From RGIG5612 sp963589005 (lineage in GTDB: Bacteria > Bacillota > Clostridia > Lachnospirales > Lachnospiraceae): DNA of 64,000 nucleotides. This document shows positions 35,808 to 44,682 of this stretch, piece after piece; the stretch's first letter is position 1, and each line of letters begins with the position of its first letter. Below the pieces are notes generated by a model. It was not told the origin of the DNA. It worked only from the letters and a program-made list of their open reading frames with translations, and did no database searches. The stretch spans positions 6,646 through 70,645 of the forward strand of contig CAVAJR010000009.1 in assembly GCA_963589005.1 (NCBI GenBank). The letters are read 5' to 3'. The position numbers and the translations under genes were made by a program.

Positions 35808-37301
35808 ATGGCTTATGAAGAAGTAACAATGAATGAAGAAGCCAGCCGCTGCCTGCTGTGTCACGATGCACCTTGCAGCAAGGTATGCAGTCATGGAATC
35901 GCAGCTGATTTTGTAAGGAGCGTGAGATTCGACAATCTGACAGGTGCCGCAAGAAGGCTGGGAAGCAATCCTTGTATTAGCTGCAGTGCTCCATGCATGT
36001 CAGTTTGTCTGAGAGGACGGATCGACCATCCGGTTTCAATTCCGGATATAGCCATGGGAGTTGAAGCAATGCATGTTGCAGTGCCGCAGAAGGAGGCAGA
36101 CCTTTCTCTTGATTTCTTGGGTGTACATTTTGAAAATCCGTTTATTCTTTCATCCTCAGTAGTAGGAAGTGACTACGAGATGGTCAAGAAAGCCTTCGAC
36201 CTGGGCTGGGCCGGTGTATGTTTTAAGACGATTGGATTATTTACCCCAAATGAAGTGTCACCGAGATTCAGTGCACTGAAGAAAGAATCTAATCCGTTTA
36301 TAGGATTTAAGAACATAGAACAGATATCCGACCACAGTCTGGAGGAAAACATAGAATATCTGAAGAGGCTTAAGAAAGAATATCCGACCAAGGTGATCGT
36401 TGCGTCGATCATGGGACAAAATGAAGAGGAATGGGAGGAGTTGGCACATCTGATGGAACTGGCAGATGCAGACATTATTGAGTGCAACTTCTCCTGTCCT
36501 CAGATGGTAGGAGAGAACCTGGGAAGTGATGTAGGAACCAATCCTGAGCTTGTAAGGAAGTTCACGGCAGCAGTTAGAAGAGGCACCACTCTTCCGGTAA
36601 TTGCCAAGATGACTCCTAATGTTACACGAATGGAGGTACCTGCAGAGGTTGCCGTGGAGGCAGGTGCAGACGGATTGGCAGCCATCAATACGATAAAAAG
36701 TATTATGAATATCGACCTTTCAACATTTGATTCAGCTCCTTATGTAGCAGGCAAATGTTCAATAGGCGGATATTCCGGCAAGGCCGTTAAGCCAATCGCC
36801 CTTCGTTTTATCTGCGATATGCGCAAGGATAAGAAATTGTCACAGATTCCTATATCCGGAATGGGCGGAATCGAGACCTGGCAGGATGCGGCAGAGTTCC
36901 TAAGTATGGGATGCGAGAACTTACAGGTTACAACTTCAATTATGCAATACGGATACCGCATAATTGATGACTTGACAGAAGGCCTGTCGGATTACCTTAT
37001 CAATTCAGGAATGAATAAGGTAACTGATGTTATCGGCAGGGCTCTTGATAATGTCATAGATGCAGGAGAACTTAACAGAGATACGATAGAGTATCCTAGA
37101 TTCAGCCATAGTACATGCATTGGCTGCGGCAGATGTTATATCTCTTGCTATGATGGCGGACATCAGGCAATAACAATGGATGAGGAAAAACATATTCCTA
37201 AGATGAATCCTAAAAAATGCGTTGGCTGCCAGCTATGTATGCTGGTCTGTCCGACCGATTCAATCAGCGCCTCGGGAGTGCGAGTTTCGAAAAAGAAATA
37301 G
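35808..37301 (+). CDS. Dihydropyrimidine dehydrogenase, PreA-like with N-terminal Fe-S domain
   Basis: 497 residues. The N-terminal ~95 residues have the Fer4_20 cysteine pattern of PreT/DPD (RCLLCHDAPCSKVC, NPCISCSAPCMSVC). The central dihydroorotate-dehydrogenase-like FMN barrel contains ECNFSCPQM with the active-site Cys. The C-terminus has two [4Fe-4S] motifs (CIGCGRCYISC, CVGCQLCMLVC). It reduces uracil/thymine to the dihydro forms. The FAD and NAD(P)H domains that lie between these parts in mammalian DPD, or in bacterial PreT, are absent. Ferredoxin or a separate flavoprotein must donate electrons. Confidence 0.92.
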   Translation: MAYEEVTMNEEASRCLLCHDAPCSKVCSHGIAADFVRSVRFDNLTGAARRLGSNPCISCSAPCMSVCLRGRIDHPVSIPDIAMGVEAMHVAVPQKEADLSLDFLGVHFENPFILSSSVVGSDYEMVKKAFDLGWAGVCFKTIGLFTPNEVSPRFSALKKESNPFIGFKNIEQISDHSLEENIEYLKRLKKEYPTKVIVASIMGQNEEEWEELAHLMELADADIIECNFSCPQMVGENLGSDVGTNPELVRKFTAAVRRGTTLPVIAKMTPNVTRMEVPAEVAVEAGADGLAAINTIKSIMNIDLSTFDSAPYVAGKCSIGGYSGKAVKPIALRFICDMRKDKKLSQIPISGMGGIETWQDAAEFLSMGCENLQVTTSIMQYGYRIIDDLTEGLSDYLINSGMNKVTDVIGRALDNVIDAGELNRDTIEYPRFSHSTCIGCGRCYISCYDGGHQAITMDEEKHIPKMNPKKCVGCQLCMLVCPTDSISASGVRVSKKK

Positions 37302-37318
37302 AAAGAAGGTAAATTATT

Positions 37319-38581
37319 ATGTATAAGTGCAGTTTGGACAGAATGAAAGATAAGATCAAGACATTTTCTGCTTATGGAGATGCAGGACATGGCGGCATTA
37401 CTCGTTATTCATTATCTGAGGCTGCTATAAGCGCAAGAAATGAGTTCATTAAGAGAATGAAGGCTATCGGCGCAACTATTGAAATAGATGATGTTGCCAA
37501 TATTTATGCAACACTTCCGGGAAGCGATCCTGATGCCAAGCGAATTGTAATGGCATCGCACTGCGATTCAGTAAAAAACGGCGGAAACTATGACGGTATC
37601 CTGGGCGTTATGTCTGCGATGGAAGTATTAGAGACAGTAGCAGAGCATAAGATCCCGCATAAACATCCACTTACAGCCATGATCTGGACCAATGAAGAGG
37701 GCTCATTATATCCGCCGGCAATGATGTGCTCAGGTATCGTTTGCTATGATTATCTGCCTGAGGATATTCGTATTAAGTTCAAATACGAGGATATGATGAA
37801 TTCCAAGAGTGTTCTGGACGGCAAATCAACATTTGGCGAGGCTCTGGATAAGTCAGGCTTCAAGGGCGATAAGAAATATCGTATCTCTCCTGAAAAATAT
37901 CAATATATGTTCGAAACACACATTGAACAGGGTCCTATACTTGAGGATGCCGGCAATGATATCGGCGTAGTTGACTGCGTACTGGGAATGTTTAACTATC
38001 GTATCAGATTCTACGGACAGACAACTCATGCAGGAACCTTCCCGATGCCTAAGAGAAAGGATGCATTCTATGCAGCGGCACAGGCACTTGTATATCTTCA
38101 TGAAGAGATTGACAAGCTGGGTGTATCTGACCTCGTATATACAACAGGTGAGGTAGTATGCCATCCATGTGTTCATACATGCGTTCCTGATTTCTTCGAT
38201 TTCTCATTTGATGCAAGACATGAAGATCCGAAGGTTCTTGAGAAGGTTTTGGCTATCGTTAAGAGCTGCGCTGATAAGGATTGGTCAGGCTGCACATGCG
38301 AGGTTGAGAAGGCATGGAACCGTGATACAGTTTACTGGGATAAGAAGCTGGTAGGATATGTTAAGGAAGCCTGCGAAGAACTGGGCGTATCACATCAATA
38401 TATTCACTCAGGTGCAGGACATGATGCACAGTTTGCTTCCTACATGCTTCCTACAACTATGATTTTCGTTCAGTCTAAGGACGGCTTAAGCCATTGCGAG
38501 CCGGAATATTCATCACCGGAGCACTGCACAGAGGGTGCAACAGTAATGCTTAATGCTGTATTGAAGGCTGATGAGGACTAA
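37319..38581 (+). CDS. N-carbamoyl-beta-alanine amidase (M20 family)
   Basis: 420 residues. M20/M28 metal ligands: MASHCDSVKNGGNYDGILGV, MIWTNEEGS, ETHIEQGPILED, and the C-terminal HSGAGHDAQFA. The Zn-hydantoinase-type amidases include beta-ureidopropionase, allantoate amidohydrolase and N-carbamoyl-L-amino-acid hydrolase. Placement after dihydropyrimidinase and the pyrimidine dehydrogenase favours the beta-ureidopropionase role, releasing ammonia, CO2 and beta-alanine. It starts 17 bp after the dehydrogenase gene. Confidence 0.9.
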   Translation: MYKCSLDRMKDKIKTFSAYGDAGHGGITRYSLSEAAISARNEFIKRMKAIGATIEIDDVANIYATLPGSDPDAKRIVMASHCDSVKNGGNYDGILGVMSAMEVLETVAEHKIPHKHPLTAMIWTNEEGSLYPPAMMCSGIVCYDYLPEDIRIKFKYEDMMNSKSVLDGKSTFGEALDKSGFKGDKKYRISPEKYQYMFETHIEQGPILEDAGNDIGVVDCVLGMFNYRIRFYGQTTHAGTFPMPKRKDAFYAAAQALVYLHEEIDKLGVSDLVYTTGEVVCHPCVHTCVPDFFDFSFDARHEDPKVLEKVLAIVKSCADKDWSGCTCEVEKAWNRDTVYWDKKLVGYVKEACEELGVSHQYIHSGAGHDAQFASYMLPTTMIFVQSKDGLSHCEPEYSSPEHCTEGATVMLNAVLKADED

Positions 38582-38592
38582 AAGGAGCATTT

Positions 38593-39222
38593 ATGAATTA
38601 CATAATAACAATTGCCAGAGGATTCGGAAGCGGCGGCAAGGATATAGGAATGCGGCTGTCTAAGAGGCTGGGGATTCCATGCTATGACAGGCAGATCCTG
38701 ACTATGGCATCGGATCAGAGCGGCATAGATGAGAGCATATTTGTAGAAAATGATGAGAAGTTAAGAGGCAAATATATCGCCAATTTCCTGCGTAAGGTTC
38801 CCGTAACAGGCGTCTTAGAGCCATGGGACAGAAACTTCGTATCGGATGTTAATGTTTTTAATCTGCAGGCTGATATCATAAGGTCCCTTGCAAGAACAGA
38901 GAGCTGCATCATCATCGGCAAATGTGCTGATGACATCCTAAGAGACCAGCCTAATGTCGTAAGCTTGTATGTTGAAGCACCGAGACAGGCTTGTATCCGT
39001 TCGATCTGCGAGAAGATGAGAGTATCACCGGAGCGCGCTGCCAAGATGATAGTAAGCACCGATAAATACAGAAGTAATTATTACAGCTACTATACCGGCG
39101 GTAAGGAATGGACCAACCCTACGAACTACGATATGGTGCTTAACTCAGACCGTATAGGCCGTGACAAATGCGTAGAGCTTGTATGCCAGTATCTTAAGAT
39201 TAAGCTAGGCGTGGAAGTGTAG
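38593..39222 (+). CDS. Cytidylate-kinase-like protein
   Basis: 209 residues. ITIARGFGSGGKDIGMRLSKRLGIPCYDRQIL and CIIIGKCADDILRD match the cytidylate-kinase-like group and the C-terminal half of the fusion at 22004. The P-loop is atypical (GFGSGGKDIG). It begins 12 bp after the amidase gene and is probably co-transcribed. A link with pyrimidine nucleotides would fit, but no substrate can be assigned. Confidence 0.82.
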   Translation: MNYIITIARGFGSGGKDIGMRLSKRLGIPCYDRQILTMASDQSGIDESIFVENDEKLRGKYIANFLRKVPVTGVLEPWDRNFVSDVNVFNLQADIIRSLARTESCIIIGKCADDILRDQPNVVSLYVEAPRQACIRSICEKMRVSPERAAKMIVSTDKYRSNYYSYYTGGKEWTNPTNYDMVLNSDRIGRDKCVELVCQYLKIKLGVEV

Positions 39223-39302
39223 ATATATCCTAAGTCGGATGCGATGAGGCTGCGATAAACTAACAATCATAGAGCGGAAGCCACCGGACGTTTATTGCAC
39301 CT

Positions 39303-39388
39303 TCACAAAATCAAATAATAGTTTAGAACAGCGCATGCTGCATGAGTGAAATTTATAAACCATTTATGCAGCATGCGCTGTTAATGTT
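39303..39388 (+). repeat. Long-hairpin repeat, copy 1 (left edge of DGR island)
   Basis: AATCAAATAATAGTTTAG precedes a 17-bp perfect stem (AACAGCGCATGCTGCAT with ATGCAGCATGCGCTGTT) around a ~22-nt loop. Nearly identical copy at 46604; diverged copy at 48571. It could act as a terminator for the upstream kinase-like gene, but there is no strong U-tract. Confidence 0.85.
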
Positions 39389-39450
39389 CAGAAGAGGCTC
39401 GTATAGGTGCTTGAAAATGCACAAAATATTATTACATCCCGGCTATACTT
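39381..39450 (+). repeat. Flank repeat C, copy 1 (upstream of DGR target operon)
   Basis: TTAATGTTCAGAAGAGGC ... AAAATGCACAAAATATTA ... ACATCCCGGCTATACTT. A second copy with scattered differences lies at 48387-48458. Here it adjoins the hairpin repeat and precedes the SPFH-TM-TIR operon. Confidence 0.82.
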
Positions 39451-39553
39451 ATGTTGCAAATAACTATAATTTCTGCTACCATGAACAGGAGTTTACAGTT
39501 GCAGGGAAGTTTTCATAAAAGGCTTGACGGGAGTTTATGGACATGCGAAGCTT

Positions 39554-39607
<54 letters not shown>

Positions 39608-39670
39608 TGGGCAAATAGGGTAAATCTGCCGTTTTTGGCTTGTATAAAATATAATAGAGAACAATGAATC

Positions 39671-39716
39671 AGGCACACTCTTACCGTGAGAAAACGGCGA
39701 GGGTGTGTCTTTTGTT
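39671..39716 (+). terminator. Terminator-like leader hairpin before the SPFH gene
   Basis: CACACTCTTACCGT pairs with ACGGCGAGGGTGTG (one mismatch, two G-U pairs) around GAGAAA, then TCTTTTGTTATT. Its position between the microsatellite and the ribosome site of the SPFH gene makes it a candidate attenuator. Confidence 0.68.
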
Positions 39717-39745
39717 ATTGAGAAAAAGACAGGAGGATGGGGAAA

Positions 39746-41161
39746 ATGAATATAGCAGAGCTTATAAAATATGAGGGCGAGAACAGCACATTTATCTGGA
39801 AACACCCGCTGGAGGATTTTAACAGCATGACGCAGCTCATCGTACACGAGTCCCAGGAAGCGATCTTCTTTCTGAACGGTCAGGCACTGGATTCCTTCGG
39901 CGCAGGGCGTTATACACTTGAAACAGAGAATATTCCATTACTCGGCCGCATTTTGAACCGCCTTACAGGTAAGGATGCAACACCATTTCATTGCGAGGTG
40001 TATTTTATCAACAAGTCCATACAGATGGCACTTAAGTGGGGAACGGACTCTAAGGTACGATATATTGACCCGGATTCTGGTGTACCGTTAGAACTGGGTG
40101 CCAGCGGCTCCATGAACATGCAGGTATCGGATTCAAGAAAACTGCTCATCAAGCTAGTAGGAACCATGACCGGAATAAAGTGGGATGCAGATGGCAATGG
40201 ACTCACCAAGTCAGTGCAGAATTGCTTCAGACCCGTTATCTCCACGGCGGTTAAGACCACACTCTCTTCGGTCATCAAGGCGCAGGGCATAAATATTCTT
40301 GAAGTGGATGAACATTTAGGCGAGCTGAGCAGTGCTCTGCATAAGAAGATCCTGCCTGAATTCGAAGAGTACGGCATCACCATACCACAGTTCTATCTAA
40401 CTACAGTGGTGCTTCCTGAGGAGGATCCTAACTTCAGAAGAATCCGTGAGCTGTATACGGTTTCATTGCAAAAGCGCATGATCCATGCGGATTCGGATAT
40501 CCGTACAGCTAAGGCACAGGCAGAAGCAGAGGTAACCGCAGCTGCAAGAGCAGCTGAGCTTGAACGTCAGCAGACCCAGACGGAAGTAACCAAGCGGGAA
40601 GCAGAACGTAAGATAATCGAAGCACAGGCAGATGCTGCAGCGAAGAAGGCAGCAGGATTTGCCGAGGCTGAGATCATGCATGCTCAGGGATATAATCAGA
40701 AGGATGTCCTTCAGGCGGAGGTACAGAAGGCTTATGCTGCAGGAATAGGAAACATGGGAGGCGGCACCAGTGCAGGAGGATCCGTCATGAGCGATATAGT
40801 GGGTCTTGGTATAGGCATGAAGGCTGCAGGAATGTTCAGCGGACAGATGAGGGATATGTTCGGAGATCTCGGCATGAATACGAACAGCCAGGGAGCCGCA
40901 GCAACAGGCGCATCTGCACAAATGAGCTGTCCTAAGTGTGGGGCTTCAATACCTGCAGGATCTAAATTCTGTCTTGAATGCGGAGAAAAGATCAATGTAA
41001 TAACAGAGGGCATGATCGTCTGCCCTGAGTGCGGTAAGAAAGTAAGAAAGGGCAGGTTCTGTCCTGAATGCGGTCATCAGTTGAATTCAGTATGTCCTGC
41101 CTGCGGCAAGGAAGTTGTGGAGGGTGCGAAGTTCTGCCTTGAGTGCGGAACCAAGCTCTGA
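39746..41161 (+). CDS. SPFH/Band-7 protein with C-terminal zinc ribbons
   Basis: 471 residues from the ATG at 39746, ~9 bp after AGGAGG (an ATG at 39737 abuts the ribosome site). An SPFH domain (~25-250: GAGRYTLETENIPLLGRI, LIKLVGTMTGIKW) is followed by an Ala/Glu-rich coiled coil (~250-310). A glycine-rich segment comes next, then three Cys4-type zinc ribbon modules (CPKCG...FCLECG, CPECG...FCPECG, CPACG...FCLECG). SPFH proteins form oligomeric membrane-associated scaffolds. As first gene before the TIR/DGR target it could organise a membrane platform; that role is inferred. Confidence 0.85.
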   Translation: MNIAELIKYEGENSTFIWKHPLEDFNSMTQLIVHESQEAIFFLNGQALDSFGAGRYTLETENIPLLGRILNRLTGKDATPFHCEVYFINKSIQMALKWGTDSKVRYIDPDSGVPLELGASGSMNMQVSDSRKLLIKLVGTMTGIKWDADGNGLTKSVQNCFRPVISTAVKTTLSSVIKAQGINILEVDEHLGELSSALHKKILPEFEEYGITIPQFYLTTVVLPEEDPNFRRIRELYTVSLQKRMIHADSDIRTAKAQAEAEVTAAARAAELERQQTQTEVTKREAERKIIEAQADAAAKKAAGFAEAEIMHAQGYNQKDVLQAEVQKAYAAGIGNMGGGTSAGGSVMSDIVGLGIGMKAAGMFSGQMRDMFGDLGMNTNSQGAAATGASAQMSCPKCGASIPAGSKFCLECGEKINVITEGMIVCPECGKKVRKGRFCPECGHQLNSVCPACGKEVVEGAKFCLECGTKL

Positions 41162-41185
41162 TGTAAGGAAGAGGAGGATGCTGCA

Positions 41186-41884
41186 ATGAATAAGAATTTT
41201 AAGTTTTATACCGTTATATGGGCGGCTCTGTTTGCACTTTATAATGTCATAGTTTTTCTTGTAAGACCTATCTTGCCATTAGTTTCGACGGCATATAATA
41301 CAGGCTTTTGGATCGCCTGGGGGATCAGCATAGCCGCATTTATATGTAATCTGGTATGTGCATATATTACCTTGCATGGGGACAATCTGGAGAGAACATT
41401 TTATCGTATACCGCTTATGCACATGAGCTATACCTGCCTTATCAGTATGCTCATGATCAGCGGAGCGTTGATGCTTATTCCAAGTTGCCCGGCATGGATT
41501 TCAGCAGTTGTATGTGTGGCTGTTTTCCTGCTTCAGGTGATATCACTTGTTAAGTCAGAATGGGCTGTCGAGACAGTTGAGGCAACGGAACAAAAGATTC
41601 AGGAAAGGACATCCTTTATCCGTGAGATCACCGCAGATGCCGAGAAGCTTATAAGCAATGCTCAGACCGATGAAGCCGGGGCATCATGCAGGAAGGTTTA
41701 TGAGGCACTTAGATACTCAGATCCCATGTCAAGCGAGGAGCTGGCGGAGATTGAAACAGAGATCAAGCAGAAGTTTGAAATATTTTCAGAGAAGATCGCA
41801 GCAGGTGAAGAAGTCAGCACTGCTGCCGATGAGCTTATGGAACTTATCGGTGATAGAAGCAGGAATTGTAAGTTGGCGAAATGA
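41186..41884 (+). CDS. Four-helix membrane protein with cytoplasmic coiled tail (unknown)
   Basis: 232 residues with GAGGAGG upstream. Four predicted membrane helices (~6-25, 38-60, 75-97, 100-120) precede an acidic alpha-helical cytoplasmic region (~125-232) with heptad-like SEELAEIETEIKQKFEIFSEKI. No named family is recognised. It lies between the SPFH gene (25-bp gap) and the TIR/DGR target (~90-bp gap), so it is likely part of the same membrane complex. Confidence 0.75.
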   Translation: MNKNFKFYTVIWAALFALYNVIVFLVRPILPLVSTAYNTGFWIAWGISIAAFICNLVCAYITLHGDNLERTFYRIPLMHMSYTCLISMLMISGALMLIPSCPAWISAVVCVAVFLLQVISLVKSEWAVETVEATEQKIQERTSFIREITADAEKLISNAQTDEAGASCRKVYEALRYSDPMSSEELAEIETEIKQKFEIFSEKIAAGEEVSTAADELMELIGDRSRNCKLAK

Positions 41885-41977
41885 AAATATCAGCGGCAGG
41901 AATGACAATGAATTCATAAAAAATGTGAAGATTTGAGTGCAAATTTAACGTTGGATATAAAGGAGAAAATGAACTAA

Positions 41978-44569
41978 ATGGCAATATTTAAATGTAAAAT
42001 GTGCGGAGGCACAATAGAATTTAATCCGGGGGATACAGTCGGTGTATGCGACAGCTGCGCAACTAAGCAGACGCTGCCGCGTCTGGATGACGAAAAAAAG
42101 GCAAATCTGTATGATCGAGCGAACCACTTCCGCCGTAATAACGAGTTTGACAAGGCAATGGGCATCTACGAACAGATCCTTAACGAAGATAATACCGATG
42201 CGGAAGCCTACTGGTCATTGGTACTTTGCAGATATGGTATCGAGTATGTAGAAGACCCTGCAACGAACAAGCGTGTGCCGACAGTAAACCGCGCCCAGTA
42301 TACATCCATCTTTGCCGATGAGGACTATAAATCTGCCCTTAAATATGCCGACAGTTATCAGCACATAATCTATGAAGATGAAGCCAAGACAATTGATGAT
42401 ATTCAGAAGGGCATACTTGAAATATCAAATAAGGAAGAGCCATTTGATGTGTTCATCTGCTACAAGGAAACCGACGATAACGGCAGGAGAACTAAGGATA
42501 GTGTTCTGGCAAATGATCTCTATCATCAGCTGACACAAGAAGGCTTTAAAGTATTCTTTAGCCGCATCACATTGGAGAATAAGCTGGGCACAGCCTATGA
42601 GCCGTATATCTTCGCAGCATTAAATTCAGCCAAAGTCATGGTCGTGCTGGGAACAAAACCTGAATATTTCAATGCAGTCTGGGTTAAAAACGAGTGGTCA
42701 AGATACCTTGCTCTTGTTAAGAACAGCAAGGGCAAGAAGATGCTTATTCCTGCATATAAGGATATGGATCCGTATGACCTGCCCGAGGAGTTCTCTCATT
42801 TGCAGGCACAGGATATGAGCAAGCTTGGCTTTATGCAGGATCTGATACGCGGTATCAAGAAGATAATTGCTGCCGAGACACCTAAGAAAGCTGAAAAAGA
42901 GACCGTTATAGTACAGCAAGGCGGCGGAAGTACCACTGTAAATGCTCAGATACAGAGAGGCAACATGGCCCTTGAAGACAGTGAATGGGAAAGGGCAGAT
43001 AGTTTCTTTGAAGAGGCATTAAACCTTGATCCTAAATGTGCCGAAGCATACATAGGCAAGCTGTTGGTGAGAGACAAAAAAACAGATTTTGACGCCTGGG
43101 TTGTCATGCAGAAGGAAAAGAATGCCAGAGCATCTTACAAGACCCATGAAGCTTGTCCAGAGGATGTCGAGCATATCAACGAGGCTGTCAAATCGTTTGA
43201 AATTACAGATTATCTTGAAGGAGACACAATAAGATCACAATACGGATACAGCGGATACAGCAGGAAATATGACTCTGCACTTATCTGTCGAAAAAGGCAA
43301 AAGAGTGAACAGCTTACGGAGCTGTCATCAGATCGTCTGTTAACACGAGCAAGTCAGTTTGATACCGAGGGCAATACAAAGAAGCTGATTGATGAGGGTA
43401 TTGCTAAAATTACAGCTACTTTAGATGAACGTATAACTCAGGCCCAGGCACAGGATACCAGGAGTATTGCTCGGATAAAAGAAGCCTATGCGGCACATTT
43501 GGCAGCTGCTGATAATAAGGTATATGAGCTGAATGCTGATGCTCAAAATCGTCGTGAACAGGATTATCAGGATGCATTGGCGAAGAAGAATGCGGCACAT
43601 GCTCCTGCGGATTATGAAGCTGCGAAAAAAGCCATTTTGGCTATGAATGGGTATAAGGATAGTGACGCTCTTGCTGCCCAATGTGACGATGAAATCGACC
43701 GAATCGCTGAAAAAAAACGAAAAAGAAAAGCTGCGATTATTGCCATTGCTGTGGCAACTGTGGTTTTCGGTGTCGCGGCTGTTATTGTAATGAACAAGGT
43801 AATTATACCGAATGGCAAGTACAATAGGGTGGTCACATTGATAAATGAAGGTAAATATGAGGAGGCAAATACGGCATTTGCGGAGCTGGCTGGATATAAA
43901 GACAGTAATGAAAAAGTAAAGAGCATATATGAACAATATTGGAAAGAATTGCTGAAGGCAGCTCAAGTTGGAGATCATGTTTTCTTTGGAACCTACGAGC
44001 AGGACAATGATGTAACTGATGGCAATGAATGTATAGAGTGGCTTGTGCTTGATAAGCAGGACAGCAGAATTCTTATTGTAAGCAATTATGCACTTGATTG
44101 CCAACGGTACAATGAGGAATACGAGGATGTTACATGGGAGAACTGTACATTACGGAGTTGGCTGAACAATGATTTCTATAATACTGCATTTAATGAAGCT
44201 GAGAAACAGATGATACTTCAAACGGAGGTATCGCCAGATGAAAATCCTAGTTACGACACAGATCCGGGCAATAGTACAATAGATAACATATTTTTATTGA
44301 GCATAACTGAAGCAGAGAAATACTTCTTTAACGATGATGCACGTATGTGTGTTCCGACAGCCTATGCGATAGCACAGGGTGCATACACATCTGATAGTTA
44401 TAAAGTAGGTGGCAAGGCCACCTGCTGGTGGTGGCTGCGGTCGCCTGGTGATTTTCAGTTTAATGCCGCCTTTGTCTATATTGACGGCTCGGTCATTTAT
44501 TTTGGTAACTATGTCCTCGATGCTAATGTATGTGTGCGTCCCGCTTTGTGGATCAATCTTGAATCTTAA
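41978..44569 (+). CDS. DGR target: zinc-ribbon/TPR/TIR/TM protein with hypervariable DUF6273-like C-terminus
   Basis: 863 residues. N-terminal zinc ribbon (C6, C9, C24, C27); TPR-like helices (~40-150); TIR domain (~155-295: DVFICYKETD, FFSRITLENKLGTAYEPYI with candidate catalytic Glu208, KNEWSRYLALV); second TPR-like stretch (~325-360); long helical region (~440-580). One membrane helix follows (~584-605), preceded by a KKRKRK cluster. The extracytoplasmic C-terminus resembles DUF6273 / C-type-lectin-like DGR targets and ends CWWWLRSPG...CVRPALWINLES. Residues 816-856 are encoded by the variable repeat. TIR domains often cleave NAD+ on activation. Here a cytoplasmic TIR would be wired to a diversified external sensor. 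Topology is predicted from the positive-inside rule. Confidence 0.9.
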   Translation: MAIFKCKMCGGTIEFNPGDTVGVCDSCATKQTLPRLDDEKKANLYDRANHFRRNNEFDKAMGIYEQILNEDNTDAEAYWSLVLCRYGIEYVEDPATNKRVPTVNRAQYTSIFADEDYKSALKYADSYQHIIYEDEAKTIDDIQKGILEISNKEEPFDVFICYKETDDNGRRTKDSVLANDLYHQLTQEGFKVFFSRITLENKLGTAYEPYIFAALNSAKVMVVLGTKPEYFNAVWVKNEWSRYLALVKNSKGKKMLIPAYKDMDPYDLPEEFSHLQAQDMSKLGFMQDLIRGIKKIIAAETPKKAEKETVIVQQGGGSTTVNAQIQRGNMALEDSEWERADSFFEEALNLDPKCAEAYIGKLLVRDKKTDFDAWVVMQKEKNARASYKTHEACPEDVEHINEAVKSFEITDYLEGDTIRSQYGYSGYSRKYDSALICRKRQKSEQLTELSSDRLLTRASQFDTEGNTKKLIDEGIAKITATLDERITQAQAQDTRSIARIKEAYAAHLAAADNKVYELNADAQNRREQDYQDALAKKNAAHAPADYEAAKKAILAMNGYKDSDALAAQCDDEIDRIAEKKRKRKAAIIAIAVATVVFGVAAVIVMNKVIIPNGKYNRVVTLINEGKYEEANTAFAELAGYKDSNEKVKSIYEQYWKELLKAAQVGDHVFFGTYEQDNDVTDGNECIEWLVLDKQDSRILIVSNYALDCQRYNEEYEDVTWENCTLRSWLNNDFYNTAFNEAEKQMILQTEVSPDENPSYDTDPGNSTIDNIFLLSITEAEKYFFNDDARMCVPTAYAIAQGAYTSDSYKVGGKATCWWWLRSPGDFQFNAAFVYIDGSVIYFGNYVLDANVCVRPALWINLES
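44423..44544 (+). repeat. DGR variable repeat (VR)
   Basis: 122 bp aligned without gaps to the template at 45155-45276. There are 19 differences: 18 at template adenines (to T, G or C) and one C-to-T (44500, silent). They change 13 codons, mostly template AAT/AAC (Asn), giving D, F, F, F, Y, I, I, F, Y, L, D, A and V. The shared 3' block TGTGTGCGTCCCGC is the likely initiation-of-homing site. Confidence 0.97.
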
Positions 44570-44618
44570 CTCTTCAAATCATGAATCATCCACTCTGCGA
44601 GCGTTAGCGAGCTAATCT

Positions 44619-44682
44619 TCTCCTCTTTAGGGGAGATGTCGCATAGCGACAGAGGGGGAATTAATGTCCGCCGTAGGCGGAC
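44619..44682 (+). other. Chain of three hairpins between VR and avd
   Basis: Three consecutive perfect or near-perfect stems: 44619-44636 (7 bp, TTTA loop), TGTCGC-ATA-GCGACA (44637-44651) and GTCCGCC-GTA-GGCGGAC (44666-44682). The avd ATG (44664) lies immediately before the third stem. In other DGRs a hairpin just beyond the VR promotes retrohoming. These could do that, or influence avd translation. Confidence 0.8.

Noticed and set aside
44500..44500. C-to-T difference between TR and VR as evidence against adenine specificity
   Set aside because: It is a single silent change against 18 at adenines, and is explained by ordinary drift in either repeat.
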